From NCBI GenBank assembly GCA_013214245.1, contig JABSQE010000150.1:1-31013 (forward strand): a DNA stretch of 31,013 nucleotides. The letters are read 5' to 3'. This stretch comes from Hyphomicrobiaceae bacterium. GTDB lineage: Bacteria; Pseudomonadota; Alphaproteobacteria; Rhizobiales; Hyphomicrobiaceae. Each line of letters begins with the position of its first letter. The stretch's first letter is position 1. Under the pieces are notes generated by a model that did no database searches, was not told where the DNA came from, and saw only the letters and a program-made list of their open reading frames with translations. Position numbers and translations under genes: made by a program. Shown one piece after another: positions 8,604 through 16,972 of the stretch.

Positions 8604-9350
8604 CTAATTAGCGTAGGCGGTGTAGCCTGATTTTTCGAGTTTTAAAGCAAGGTTTTTATCACCGCTTCCCTTAATTTGTCCGTTGGCTAAAACATGAACT
8701 TTATTTGGAATAATGTAGTCAAGAAGGCGCTGATAATGAGTAATAACAAGCATTGTACGATCCGCTCCACGCAATGTATTAACACCTTCAGAAACGATTT
8801 TGAGTGCATCGATGTCAAGGCCAGAGTCAGTCTCGTCAAGAACAATAAGAGAAGGTGCTAGCATAGCCATCTGGAGTATTTCGGCACGTTTTTTTTCACC
8901 GCCGGAGAAACCAACATTGACGGGACGCTTCAACATTTCCATGTCGATATGTAAGTCAGCGCTCTTTTGCTTAACAAGGCGCATGAACTGTGGTGTAGTT
9001 AGAGTTTCTTGATCATTCTTTCTACGTATTGCATTCATGGCGGTTCTTAAAAAGGTGAGACCAGCAACACCAGGAACCTCCATAGGATATTGGAATGCAA
9101 GAAAAACCCCGAAAGCAGCACGTTCTTCTGGTGTCTGATTTAAAATATTTGTACCGTTCCAGATAATTTCACCATCCGTAACTTCATAGCCATCCTTACC
9201 CGCGATTACATGAGCAAGAGTCGATTTCCCTGATCCATTAGGTCCCATAATAGCATGCACCTCACCTTTAGGTACAATTAGCGACAGATCTTTGATGATT
9301 AAAGTGTTATTATTTTTTAGACTTACGCATAAGTTATTTATTTCGAGCAT
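8604..9350 (-). CDS. sufC: SUF system ATPase SufC
   Basis: Soluble ABC-type ATPase that drives SufB-SufD rearrangement during cluster assembly. All motifs are intact in 248 residues: Walker A GPNGSGKST (36-44), the Q-loop region AFQYP (85-89), signature FSGGEKKR (148-155), Walker B LIVLDETDSGLD (168-179) and the switch His205 in LVITHYQRLL. EKKR in the signature is typical of SufC rather than of transporter ATPases. The start ATG 9350 has a weak GGAAAA ribosome-binding site 7 bases upstream. It follows sufB only after a gap of about 400 bases, unlike compact suf operons, so sufCDS-TA may have their own promoter. Confidence 0.97.
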   Translation of the reverse strand: MLEINNLCVSLKNNNTLIIKDLSLIVPKGEVHAIMGPNGSGKSTLAHVIAGKDGYEVTDGEIIWNGTNILNQTPEERAAFGVFLAFQYPMEVPGVAGLTFLRTAMNAIRRKNDQETLTTPQFMRLVKQKSADLHIDMEMLKRPVNVGFSGGEKKRAEILQMAMLAPSLIVLDETDSGLDIDALKIVSEGVNTLRGADRTMLVITHYQRLLDYIIPNKVHVLANGQIKGSGDKNLALKLEKSGYTAYAN

Positions 9351-9751
9351 TTCAGTTTTCCGTTTTCGTTAAATTTATAGAGAAGAGATCAACAACATAA
9401 TATTGTTGTACGTGTTAATAGTAAAAATAATGTCTTAGTTTTTACTATTTAAAGTAAAATTTGAGTTGAAGTTTTGTACATTATCTTGATAGAAACACAA
9501 TTTAATAATAAAATTATTTATAGAAACGAAACGGTTAAGTCTCCTTCACGGTCACATTAATCATATAATTTGAGATGATTGCGAAACTCGATCAAAAAAA
9601 CTTGTCAATTTTCATCCGTAACCCGTAATATGTACGGTTGAAGAACAGATTAGCTGAGATGTTAAGATTGCACTTAGCACCTCAACTAGCTACTTCCGTG
9701 CGTGTTGTTTAATTATGGTCGTTTGAATGAACTGTATTTAATTTATAACTT
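9351..9751. other. 400-base AT-rich gap inside the suf operon
   Basis: Between the sufB stop and the sufC start, on the transcribed minus strand, there is no open frame of note. It contains a long AT hairpin (listed separately), a short dyad ACAACA/TGTTGT at 9392-9409 and a small stem CCGTA/TACGG near 9626. SufB and SufC are usually nearly adjacent. The gap is either a slowly eroding insertion or decayed gene, or it hosts a second promoter or mRNA processing site. I could not identify a gene relic in it. Confidence 0.5.
9417..9449. repeat. perfect 11-bp inverted repeat upstream of sufC
   Basis: AATAGTAAAAA (9417-9427) and TTTTTACTATT (9439-9449) form a perfect 11-bp stem with an 11-base loop. 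On the minus strand it lies about 67-99 bases before the sufC start, so it would be in the sufC leader or promoter region. The stem is almost all A and T, so weak as RNA, but an 11-bp perfect arm match is notable. It could be an operator, an RNA processing signal protecting the sufCDS messages, or chance in AT-rich DNA. Confidence 0.45.
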
Positions 9752-11260
9752 TTATCCGACACTACCTTCTAAGGATATACCGATAAGCTTTTGTGTTTCG
9801 GCCATAAACTCCATGGGTAGTTGCTGAAGGACGTCACGTACGAAACCGTTCACGACGAGTGCAACGGCCTCTTCTTCATCAAGACCTCGTTGACGGCAGT
9901 AAAATAGCATGTCTTCAGAAATCTTAGAAGTTGTTGCTTCGTGCTCAAAATGGCATGACGCATTCTTAGCTTCGATATAGGGAACTGTATGTGCTCCGCA
10001 ATTGTTACCAATTAAAAGTGAATCGCAACAAGTAAAGTTTCGTGTGTTTGTAGCTTTGCGGTGTGCTGAAACGAGGCCGCGGTAAGTATTGTTCGAGCAT
10101 CCAGCGGCAATGCCTTTTGATATAATCCGGCTTGACGTGCCTTTGCCAAGGTGGATCATTTTAGTACCGCTGTCTATTTGTTGATGACCGTTAGAAATTG
10201 CTATTGAATAAAATTCTCCTCTGGAGTTGTCTCCGCGTAGTATGCAGCTAGGATATTTCCACGTAACAGCTGAGCCGGTTTCCACTTGGGTCCACGAAAT
10301 CTTTGAGGAATGACCGCGACAATCTCCACGTTTTGTAACGAAATTATAAATGCCACCATTTCCGTTCTTATCACCGGGATACCAATTTTGTACTGTTGAG
10401 TATTTTATTTCAGCATTGTCGAGTGCAATAATTTCAACAACAGCAGCGTGCAGCTGATTCTCATCTCGCATCGGAGCTGTACAGCCTTCAAGATATGATA
10501 CGTATGAATCTCTATCAGCTACGATCAGTGTGCGTTCAAACTGGCCTGTGTTCGTTTCATTAATTCTAAAATAAGTAGATAATTCCATTGGGCAGCGGAC
10601 ACCCTCCGGAATATAGACAAATGATCCGTCAGAAAACACCGCAGAGTTAAGTGCTGAGTAATAGTTATCTGATTTCGGAACGACAGATCCCAGATATTTT
10701 CGAACAAGTTCCGGATACTTGATTAGAGCCTCTGATATTGGGCAAAAAATGACCCCAGCCTCAGCTAGTTCTTTTTTGAAAGTTGTTACAACAGACACAG
10801 AATCAAACACTGCGTCTACTGCAACTTTATTATACATAGAAGAACTTCTATTAGCCTGATTTTTACCTTGCTTATCTACACCAGCTAAAATTTCTTGCTC
10901 TTGCAGAGGTATACCTAATTTTTTGTATGTTTCTAAGAGCTTAGGGTCAACCTCGTCTAATGAGCTTGGACCATCTGTATTTTTTGGGGCTGCGTAATAG
11001 TGAAGATCCTGAAAATCAATTTTAGGATATTTCAATTTAGCCCATGACGGCTCACGCATTGCAAGCCATCTCTGATAAGCATCAAGGCGCCATTCGAGCA
11101 TCCAATCAGGCTCTTTTTTTTTCTCAGATATGAAGCGAATAATATTTTCACTTAGGCCCTTTGGGGATTTGACCGTTTCTATGTCAGTGGTAAATCCGTA
11201 TTTGTAAAGGTCTACGTCAATATTTTTAACTTGTTTAACTGTTTCCTCAACTGCAGGCAT
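9752..11260 (-). CDS. sufB: Fe-S cluster assembly scaffold SufB
   Basis: Main scaffold subunit of the SufBC2D complex. The 502-residue length is normal. The N-terminal part has EPDWMLEWRLDAYQRWL (about 50-66); the core has SDGSFVYIPEGVRCPMELSTYFRIN (residues about 210-234, in the TGQFERTLIV context), CTAPMRDENQLHAAVVEI and STVQNWYPGD; the end has CCDSLLIGNNCGAHTVPYIE and FYCRQRGLDEEEAVALVVNGF. The order of these blocks and the many conserved Cys and His leave little doubt. ATG 11260 has GGAG seven bases upstream. It starts 80 bases after the nifS stop and is followed by the unusual 400-base gap before sufC. Confidence 0.97.
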   Translation of the reverse strand: MPAVEETVKQVKNIDVDLYKYGFTTDIETVKSPKGLSENIIRFISEKKKEPDWMLEWRLDAYQRWLAMREPSWAKLKYPKIDFQDLHYYAAPKNTDGPSSLDEVDPKLLETYKKLGIPLQEQEILAGVDKQGKNQANRSSSMYNKVAVDAVFDSVSVVTTFKKELAEAGVIFCPISEALIKYPELVRKYLGSVVPKSDNYYSALNSAVFSDGSFVYIPEGVRCPMELSTYFRINETNTGQFERTLIVADRDSYVSYLEGCTAPMRDENQLHAAVVEIIALDNAEIKYSTVQNWYPGDKNGNGGIYNFVTKRGDCRGHSSKISWTQVETGSAVTWKYPSCILRGDNSRGEFYSIAISNGHQQIDSGTKMIHLGKGTSSRIISKGIAAGCSNNTYRGLVSAHRKATNTRNFTCCDSLLIGNNCGAHTVPYIEAKNASCHFEHEATTSKISEDMLFYCRQRGLDEEEAVALVVNGFVRDVLQQLPMEFMAETQKLIGISLEGSVG

Positions 11261-11340
11261 TTATGTCTCCAATTAGTGGCTACTTTCGTTAGACGCCGGT
11301 ATTTTCGTTAATCATACAATCTTAATTTTAGCACCCTGGG

Positions 11341-12456
11341 CTAGCTAAAAAGCTTGCTCCACACTTCTGCCAAAGAACTAATTTCTGCTTCGGATGAATT
11401 CCAGCCGACACTGATGCGAATTGCACCTCTAATTATGTCACTGGTTAACCCCATTGCTGACAATACATGGCTAGAATTAACTTTACCTGAAGAGCAAGCC
11501 GCTCCTGAGCTAACAGCAAAGCCTTTAAGGTCTAACTTGATTAAGAGTGTTTCAGCAGATTTCCCAGGTAACGATATGCAGCTTGTATTGACCAGTCTAT
11601 CTGCGTCCGACGCTATAATTACAGCCTCTGGAGTAATAGACTTTATGTTGTGCTCAATTCTGTCGCGCATAAGTCTAAATCGAGAAACCTCTTTCAGATC
11701 TCGTACTGCTGAGTTTGCCGCAGCTCCAAATCCTGCAATGCCGATCACATTTTCTGTACCGGAACGTTTTCGATGCTCTTGTCCACCACCCAACATAAGG
11801 GCAGGTAAATCAAATCCATCACGAATGACAAGCGCACCGACGCCGGAGGGTCCACCTATTTTGTGTGATGATAGACTTAGTGTATCAACACCTAGTTCAT
11901 CTAATTTAATTTTAACACGACCAGCAGCTTGTGCTGCATCTGAGTGCATCGCGATACCATAGTAGCGGCAAAAAGAAGCTAACTTTGCAACCGGTTGAAT
12001 TGCACCCGTCTCATTATTTGCCATTTGTAGGCTGGCACACATGGGAAGATTGCAGCCATTCCTTGATAAGAGCATTTCACTTAACTCTTCAACCTGTGCG
12101 ACACCAGCACTACTAGTTAAAATGTGTTTAATATTAATACGCGATCTCTTAATTGGCTCTAACACTGAGTCGTGCTCTATGGAAGAAACCAAAGCTGTTT
12201 CCCAGCCACCTCTAAAAAACCAATTGTTTGCTTCGGTCGCGCCGCTGGTAAAGAACACGTTGGCTGGCTTGACGCCTACTAAGGTCGCTACGCTTTCTCG
12301 CGCTTCTTCAATGATGCATCTAGCTTTCCTGCCAAACGTGTGAACGGATGAAGGGTTGCCAATTATGTCAAGTGTAGACATCATTGCAGCGCGAGCTTCA
12401 TTTCGAAGTGGTGCTGAAGCATTGTAATCCAAGTAAATCCGATTGGACGATGTCAT
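11341..12456 (-). CDS. cysteine desulfurase, NifS/IscS type (group I)
   Basis: A second PLP cysteine desulfurase heading the suf operon, as in many alphaproteobacteria. The product is 371 residues: N-terminal IYLDYNASAPLRNEAR (7-22), SSVHTFGRKAR, SGATEANN (71-78), His95 stacking on PLP, PLP lysine Lys199 in LSLSSHKIGGPSGVGAL, the GGGQEHRKRSGTEN block (223-235), and active-site Cys321 in SSGAACSSGKVNSSHVL on the long flexible loop of group I enzymes. ATG 12456 matches the conserved N-terminus. Having both a group I and a group II desulfurase in one operon implies a division of labour (for example Fe-S clusters against thiolation), which the sequence cannot settle. The antisense strand has long open frames that I take as shadows. 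Confidence 0.95.
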   Translation of the reverse strand: MTSSNRIYLDYNASAPLRNEARAAMMSTLDIIGNPSSVHTFGRKARCIIEEARESVATLVGVKPANVFFTSGATEANNWFFRGGWETALVSSIEHDSVLEPIKRSRINIKHILTSSAGVAQVEELSEMLLSRNGCNLPMCASLQMANNETGAIQPVAKLASFCRYYGIAMHSDAAQAAGRVKIKLDELGVDTLSLSSHKIGGPSGVGALVIRDGFDLPALMLGGGQEHRKRSGTENVIGIAGFGAAANSAVRDLKEVSRFRLMRDRIEHNIKSITPEAVIIASDADRLVNTSCISLPGKSAETLLIKLDLKGFAVSSGAACSSGKVNSSHVLSAMGLTSDIIRGAIRISVGWNSSEAEISSLAEVWSKLFS

Positions 12457-13149
12457 TATAAAAGAACATCCTAACTTGTAAAATAGTGCTTAAATTAATG
12501 TGTGTTCCAATGAATTATAGTCATAGGTTTGTTATAAATTTAAATTGGCACTAAACCTATTTCACACAAACTGCAATACACATACGCTATTATTAACTAG
12601 TTAGTAATTATTGTACGAAAGTAATAATTTTTAGTTGCAATACACTTGCAGTGTATAGTTCGTTTGAACTTTCAAACTAGTTGTTATTTTAAAACAGTAA
12701 AAGTTGCTGGAATAGCAAACTTAATATAACTCCTAGTGGTTTATAACTTTAATTTAAAGCAACGCTTTAAACAGACTTTGAAAAAGTCAATTGATGTTGA
12801 TTAAAGAATATGTTTTCTAAATCCTCTTTATTGTAACTTTCACATAAATCTATTAGCAAATTTAGTATGACAATTTATAAAATACCTGCTCAATAATAAC
12901 CAAATTGCAATAGCGTTATGTATACAAAAACTTCAAAAACGTGTGCGTTTACCAAATAATATATAATCTTAAGTTCTTGAGTGTTATGTATAATGTTACT
13001 ATTTATCTTATGGAATTCCTGAACAGCGAAGTCAAGGTTAATTCTATAATTTGAATTCTGAGCTTTCCCATACCGTCACGAATTATGTGTTGACTGTAAA
13101 TACGCCCTTGCTCCCAAATTTTAATTTAACAATATTGGTTTAAACACTC
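12457..13149. other. 693-base divergent spacer; expected Rrf2/IscR-type regulator gene absent
   Basis: Alphaproteobacterial suf operons commonly carry an Rrf2-family regulator between the desulfurase gene and the divergent hydrolase. Here neither strand gives such an open frame, and I saw no piece of the N-terminal winged-helix motif. The DNA is very AT-rich and has a cluster of perfect dyads near 12606-12677, listed separately. Both the suf operon (leftward) and the hydrolase gene (rightward) must be expressed from this region. Confidence 0.55.
12606..12677 (-). promoter_or_regulatory. cluster of three perfect dyads, possible suf operon promoter/operator
   Basis: Three inverted repeats lie within 72 bases: AATTATT/AATAATT (12606-12612 and 12623-12629), ATACACT-TGC-AGTGTAT (12640-12656) and GTTTGAA-CT-TTCAAAC (12662-12677). 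On the minus strand, toward nifS, a TTGCAA box (12635-12640) and a TACAAT box (12610-12615) are separated by 19 bases, a poor but possible sigma-70 promoter overlapping the first dyad and abutting the second. The start of nifS is about 150 bases downstream. The dyads do not match an iron-regulator consensus that I can name with confidence. The promoter call is inference. Confidence 0.35.
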
Positions 13150-13821
13150 ATGCCGGAACTCATCATCAACGGCCCATCTGGACGCCTTGAGGCTCGCTAT
13201 CATCACGAGCCAGACACAAGAAGCCCTATTGTTCTACTTTTGCATCCCCATCCACAGTTTGGAGGGACAATGAATAATCAGGTCGTCTATAATTTATATT
13301 ACACTTTCGCAGAACGAGGATTTTCAGTACTGCGGTTTAATTTTCGAGGTGTTGGACGAAGTCAGGGTTATTTTGACAACGGCCCTGGAGAACTTGCTGA
13401 TGCAGCAACGGCTTTGGATTGGATGCAGATTGCTAAGCCGGAAGCTAAGGCTTGCTGGATTGTTGGTGTTTCTTTCGGAACATGGATAGCTATGCAGCTA
13501 TTAATGCGGCGGCCAGAAATTGATGCTTTTGTATGCGTTGCGCCTCCGGCTAATCTTTATGATTTTTCTTTCCTTGCTCCGTGTCCGGCTTCTGGACTAT
13601 TAGTTAACGGAAACTGCGATCGCGTTGTGCCATCGGCGTCTGTCGCAGAGCTCTCTGTTAAGACCAAAGCTCAGAAGGGGATTGTGTTGAAACATGAAGT
13701 TATTGATAATGCTAATCATTTCTTTGAAGGTGAAGAACAAATGTCAGCTTTGCAGAAAAGTGTTGGTGCTTATGTCGATTCACGCATGGTGGATATATTA
13801 AGCGTTAAAAAAAAAGATTAA
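13150..13821 (+). CDS. alpha/beta hydrolase (COG2945-like)
   Basis: A 223-residue alpha/beta-hydrolase fold protein. The likely triad is Ser108 in the nucleophile elbow VGVSFGTW, Asp157 in NGNCDRVVP and His190 in NANHFFEG. LLLHPHPQFGGTMNN (residues 29-43) near the N-terminus and FNFRGVGRSQG (64-73) are typical of a small hydrolase family often sitting divergently next to alphaproteobacterial suf operons. The substrate is unknown. The family is annotated as hydrolase or dienelactone-hydrolase-like without a settled role. Its retention in a decaying genome beside the Fe-S operon suggests a useful housekeeping task. ATG 13150 fits the conserved start (MPELIINGPSGRLE); the ribosome-binding site is weak. 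Confidence 0.88.
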   Translation: MPELIINGPSGRLEARYHHEPDTRSPIVLLLHPHPQFGGTMNNQVVYNLYYTFAERGFSVLRFNFRGVGRSQGYFDNGPGELADAATALDWMQIAKPEAKACWIVGVSFGTWIAMQLLMRRPEIDAFVCVAPPANLYDFSFLAPCPASGLLVNGNCDRVVPSASVAELSVKTKAQKGIVLKHEVIDNANHFFEGEEQMSALQKSVGAYVDSRMVDILSVKKKD

Positions 13822-14016
13822 GTTTTGATGCTTGAAGTCTAATTTTTCGAATAACAAGATAGAATTTATCGTTGTTGCTGCCATGTATGTGTTGTGATGG
13901 TCGCAATTGAGTATTGGCTAATAGAGAGCTACCAAATTGGAAATGTTACGGCATCACTTTCTAATTGCCATTGAACATGCTCTTTTCAGTAGCTACAAAG
14001 CAAAAATTTGATTACT

Positions 14017-14979
14017 ATGCCAATGAAACACGCCACCAAAAACACTCATTCAGCTTTCACAAGACGCCACCTTTTAACTTGTGAAAATTTGACCGCTTCA
14101 GAAATTATGCATATTCTAGATTTGGCAGAAAAGGCCGCAGTTAGAAATCTAGAAACCCGTAAAAAAGCCACGACGCTAAATGGACGTACCCTTATAAATT
14201 TATTTTTTGAAGCCTCGACTCGCACGCAGTCCTCATTTGAACTTGCCGGCAAGCGTTTGGGTGCTGATGTCATGAATATGAACATCTCGACCTCGTCAAT
14301 CCAGAAAGGCGAAACGCTTATTGATACGGCAGGAACACTTAACGCTATGCGGCCGGATATCATAGTTGTTCGTCATTATGCTGCTGGAGCGGTTGAGTTG
14401 CTTTCAGCTAAAGTTGACTGTTCTGTTGTGAATGCTGGAGATGGTTCGCATCAACACCCTACACAGGCGCTTTTGGACGCGTTAACCATACGAAGGCAAA
14501 AAGGTCGTATTGAAGGACTTGTCGTTGCGATATGCGGTGATGTCCTCCATTCGCGTGTTGCCAGATCGAACTTTAATGTTTTAAATGCGCTTGGTGCAAT
14601 TGTTCGCATTATCGCTCCATCTACTCTTTTGCCGCCGTCACCTGAGAAACTTGGATTAGAGGCCTATACCAATATGTTTGTGGGTCTAAAAGATGCAGAT
14701 GTAATTATGATGTTGCGCTTGCAACGTGAGCGCATGTTAGGGTCATATGTTCCCTCTGGTCGTGAATACTTTCACTTTTTTGGTTTGGACCATGAAAAGT
14801 TGGCTCAAGCCAAGCCGGATGCGCTAATAATGCATCCTGGACCTATAAATCGAGGGGTTGAAATTGATTCTACCGTCGCGGATCATCCGCGCAGTGTTAT
14901 ACAGGAACAGGTGGAAATGGGAGTTGCAGTACGCATGGCTGTATTAGAGACGCTTGCACATCACTTGCCTTGTCAATAA
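14017..14979 (+). CDS. pyrB: aspartate carbamoyltransferase catalytic subunit
   Basis: Condenses carbamoyl phosphate with aspartate, the committed step of pyrimidine synthesis. The product is 320 residues from ATG 14017. A TTG at 14008 would add three residues and ATG 14023 remove two; no ribosome-binding site decides between them. Carbamoyl-phosphate binding motif FFEASTRTQSSFE (about 63-75), the lysine loop STSSIQKGET (Lys97), the HPTQALLDALTI segment and the HPGPINRGVEI aspartate-binding block are all present. pyrC begins 7 bases after the stop, so the two are coupled. The neighbouring pyrC product looks non-catalytic, matching the class of ATCases that need a dihydroorotase-like partner for assembly. 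No pyrI regulatory subunit is seen. Confidence 0.96.
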   Translation: MPMKHATKNTHSAFTRRHLLTCENLTASEIMHILDLAEKAAVRNLETRKKATTLNGRTLINLFFEASTRTQSSFELAGKRLGADVMNMNISTSSIQKGETLIDTAGTLNAMRPDIIVVRHYAAGAVELLSAKVDCSVVNAGDGSHQHPTQALLDALTIRRQKGRIEGLVVAICGDVLHSRVARSNFNVLNALGAIVRIIAPSTLLPPSPEKLGLEAYTNMFVGLKDADVIMMLRLQRERMLGSYVPSGREYFHFFGLDHEKLAQAKPDALIMHPGPINRGVEIDSTVADHPRSVIQEQVEMGVAVRMAVLETLAHHLPCQ

Positions 14980-14986
14980 GGCTGTT

Positions 14987-16291
14987 ATGAATATGAAGAA
15001 AGATCAAACAGCGTTTGTAAATGCTCGACTTATAGATCCTGCCACAGAACTCGATGAGCCTGGTGGACTTCTTGTTAAAGACGGTTGCATCAAAGACTTA
15101 GGACCCCATTTGTTATCCGAAGTTCCTGTCGGCTTCGAGATTTTCGATTGCCAAGGTCATGTGTTATGCCCGGGACTTATTGATATGCAGGTTTTTATCG
15201 GTGAACCAGGAAATGAGCACCGCGAGACCCTCAAGACAGCGAGCCAAGCAGCCTCAATAGGAGGTGTGACGACTATGGTTGTTATGCCCGATACAAATCC
15301 AGTTATAGACCAAGTTGCTCTTGTAGATTACATACAACGTAGAGCACGAGATAATGCAATCGTTAATGTTTATACCATGGCCGCTGCGACAAAAAGCTTG
15401 GCTGGTGAAGAAATGACTGAAATGGGCCTTTTGAAACGAGCCGGTGCTATCGCTTTTTCGAATGCTAAGAATGCAATTGCAAATAGTCATATAATGGAGC
15501 AGGTTCTTCGTTATGCAAAAGATTTGGATGCGTTAGTTGTTCATCATCCAGAAGATCCATACATCGCAGCCAATGGTGTGATGAATGCTGGTGAGCTTTC
15601 ATTTAGACTAGGCTTATCCGGGGTGCACAGTGTCGCTGAGACGATAATGCTAGAGCGTGATTTGCGTTTGGTAGAGACAACCGGTGGACCTTACCATGCA
15701 GGTACGTTGACAACCGCACAAAGTATAGACGTCGTCCGCTTTGCGCGCGCCAGAGGTATTAAGTTTACTTGTGGTGTTAGTGTTAACCACCTTTCTCTCA
15801 ATGAGAATGATATCGCCGCATACAGAACATTTTTCAAAATACGTCCGCCTCTACGAAGCGAAAAAGATCGCTTGGCACTCATTACGGCTGTTGGTGATAA
15901 TACTATCGATGTTATTGTTTCATCTCACGACCCTCATGGTGAAGATGCGAAGCGTTTACCATTTGTAGAAGCTGCAGACGGCGCTATAGGGCTTGAAACG
16001 TTGTTAGCTGCAGCTTTGAGGCTTTTCCATAACTCAAATATCGATTTAATTGTATTGCTCAAAGCGATGACAAGCCGACCAGCAGACCTTTTGGGGCTTC
16101 CTTCGGGGCGATTGAAAAAAGGTGCGCCTGCCGATATCATAGTATTTGATCTATATAAGCGATGGGTTGTAAATCGGCAAAATTTGCGTTCACTTTCTAA
16201 AAACTCACCATTTGATGAAAGTGAGATGCAGGGGGCTGTGCTATTTACAATGGTTAATGGTAAATGCGTGTACAGATACTCTGAGCATTAG
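14987..16291 (+). CDS. pyrC: dihydroorotase-like protein PyrC, probably non-catalytic
   Basis: An amidohydrolase-fold protein of 434 residues from ATG 14987, with AAGG (overlapping the pyrB stop) 5 bases upstream. An upstream TTG at 14954 would overlap pyrB and is not favoured. The fold and family are plain: CPGLIDMQVFIGEPGNEH (61-78), GGVTTMVVMPDTNPV, VVHHPED, KIRPPLRSEKDRLAL and the end block GLPSGRLKKGAPADIIVFD. Key catalytic features are missing: the DxHVHLREPG metal site reads DMQVFIGEPG (Gln68 and Phe70 in place of both His, Gly72 in place of Arg), the HIAHVST-like site reads YHAGTLTT, and the Asp of TDHAPH is Ser (SSHDPH). Related alphaproteobacterial PyrC proteins share similar changes, and inactive PyrC homologues are known to form complexes with PyrB. 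A true dihydroorotase should lie elsewhere in the genome. Confidence 0.9.
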   Translation: MNMKKDQTAFVNARLIDPATELDEPGGLLVKDGCIKDLGPHLLSEVPVGFEIFDCQGHVLCPGLIDMQVFIGEPGNEHRETLKTASQAASIGGVTTMVVMPDTNPVIDQVALVDYIQRRARDNAIVNVYTMAAATKSLAGEEMTEMGLLKRAGAIAFSNAKNAIANSHIMEQVLRYAKDLDALVVHHPEDPYIAANGVMNAGELSFRLGLSGVHSVAETIMLERDLRLVETTGGPYHAGTLTTAQSIDVVRFARARGIKFTCGVSVNHLSLNENDIAAYRTFFKIRPPLRSEKDRLALITAVGDNTIDVIVSSHDPHGEDAKRLPFVEAADGAIGLETLLAAALRLFHNSNIDLIVLLKAMTSRPADLLGLPSGRLKKGAPADIIVFDLYKRWVVNRQNLRSLSKNSPFDESEMQGAVLFTMVNGKCVYRYSEH

Positions 16292-16345
16292 TCTTATTTA
16301 AGAGGTTTTTGTTCTAAGTAAAATGTCAATTGTAATATATGTAAG

Positions 16346-16972
16346 TTGAGAAACGTGGATTACTTATTGCTAATTACATCTATCATTACTGCTTACCTTC
16401 TAGGATCAATTCCTACTGGTTTCATTTTGACTAAATTAGTTGGATTTGGCGACATTCGAAAGATCGGTTCGGGCAATATAGGCGCAACAAATGTGTTGCG
16501 AACAGGTAATAGGTTGTTAGCTGTTATAACGCTTGCTGCCGATGTCCTTAAGGGAGCATTGAGTGTGTGGATCGGCAACATATTTGCCGAAGGGGTTGTA
16601 ATCTCAGGATTTAAAATAGGACACATTACGGGATTGGCTGCTCTTGCAGGGCATTTATATCCGATATGGCTTAGTTTTAAGGGTGGTAAAGGAGTTGCTA
16701 CATCAATTGGCGTTTTTAGTGGAATTCTATGGCCAGCTGGGATAGTGTTTTGTTGTTCGTGGATAGTAACGGCTATTATTTTTCGATATTCTTCACTATC
16801 AGCTTTAGTTGCATTGGTTGTGATTCAGCTGTTCTGTATATTTTGGGGTGACATTGCAACATTAATATTGTTTTTTGCAATAAGCTTGCTTTTGCTAAAA
16901 AAACATCGTGAGAATATTTGCCGTCTTTTAAATGGGCGGGAACCCAAGATAAGCCTACAACGGCAATGCTAG
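16346..16972 (+). CDS. plsY: acyl-phosphate:glycerol-3-phosphate acyltransferase PlsY
   Basis: Integral membrane enzyme that moves an acyl chain from acyl phosphate to glycerol-3-phosphate, making lysophosphatidic acid. The 208 residues carry the three PlsY motifs: LLGSIPTGFILTK (18-30), GSGNIGATNVLR (41-52) and GHLYPIWLSFKGGKGVATS (102-120), with about five hydrophobic segments (near 5-25, 57-80, 95-110, 122-160 and 165-187). The start is uncertain: TTG 16346 or GTG 16355, neither with a clear ribosome-binding site. It lies 54 bases after pyrC, so may be part of the pyr transcript. The Arg/Lys-rich tail after the last helix is normal. In relatives dprA usually follows; here it is gone. Confidence 0.94.
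   Translation: MRNVDYLLLITSIITAYLLGSIPTGFILTKLVGFGDIRKIGSGNIGATNVLRTGNRLLAVITLAADVLKGALSVWIGNIFAEGVVISGFKIGHITGLAALAGHLYPIWLSFKGGKGVATSIGVFSGILWPAGIVFCCSWIVTAIIFRYSSLSALVALVVIQLFCIFWGDIATLILFFAISLLLLKKHRENICRLLNGREPKISLQRQC

Noticed and set aside
11354..11962. 202-codon open frame on the plus strand, antisense to the nifS-like gene
   Set aside because: It lies wholly inside a well-supported cysteine desulfurase, shows no family motif and has no ribosome-binding site; it is a coding shadow. The same holds for 12041-12343 plus, 3870-4175 minus, 14046-14363 minus and similar frames.
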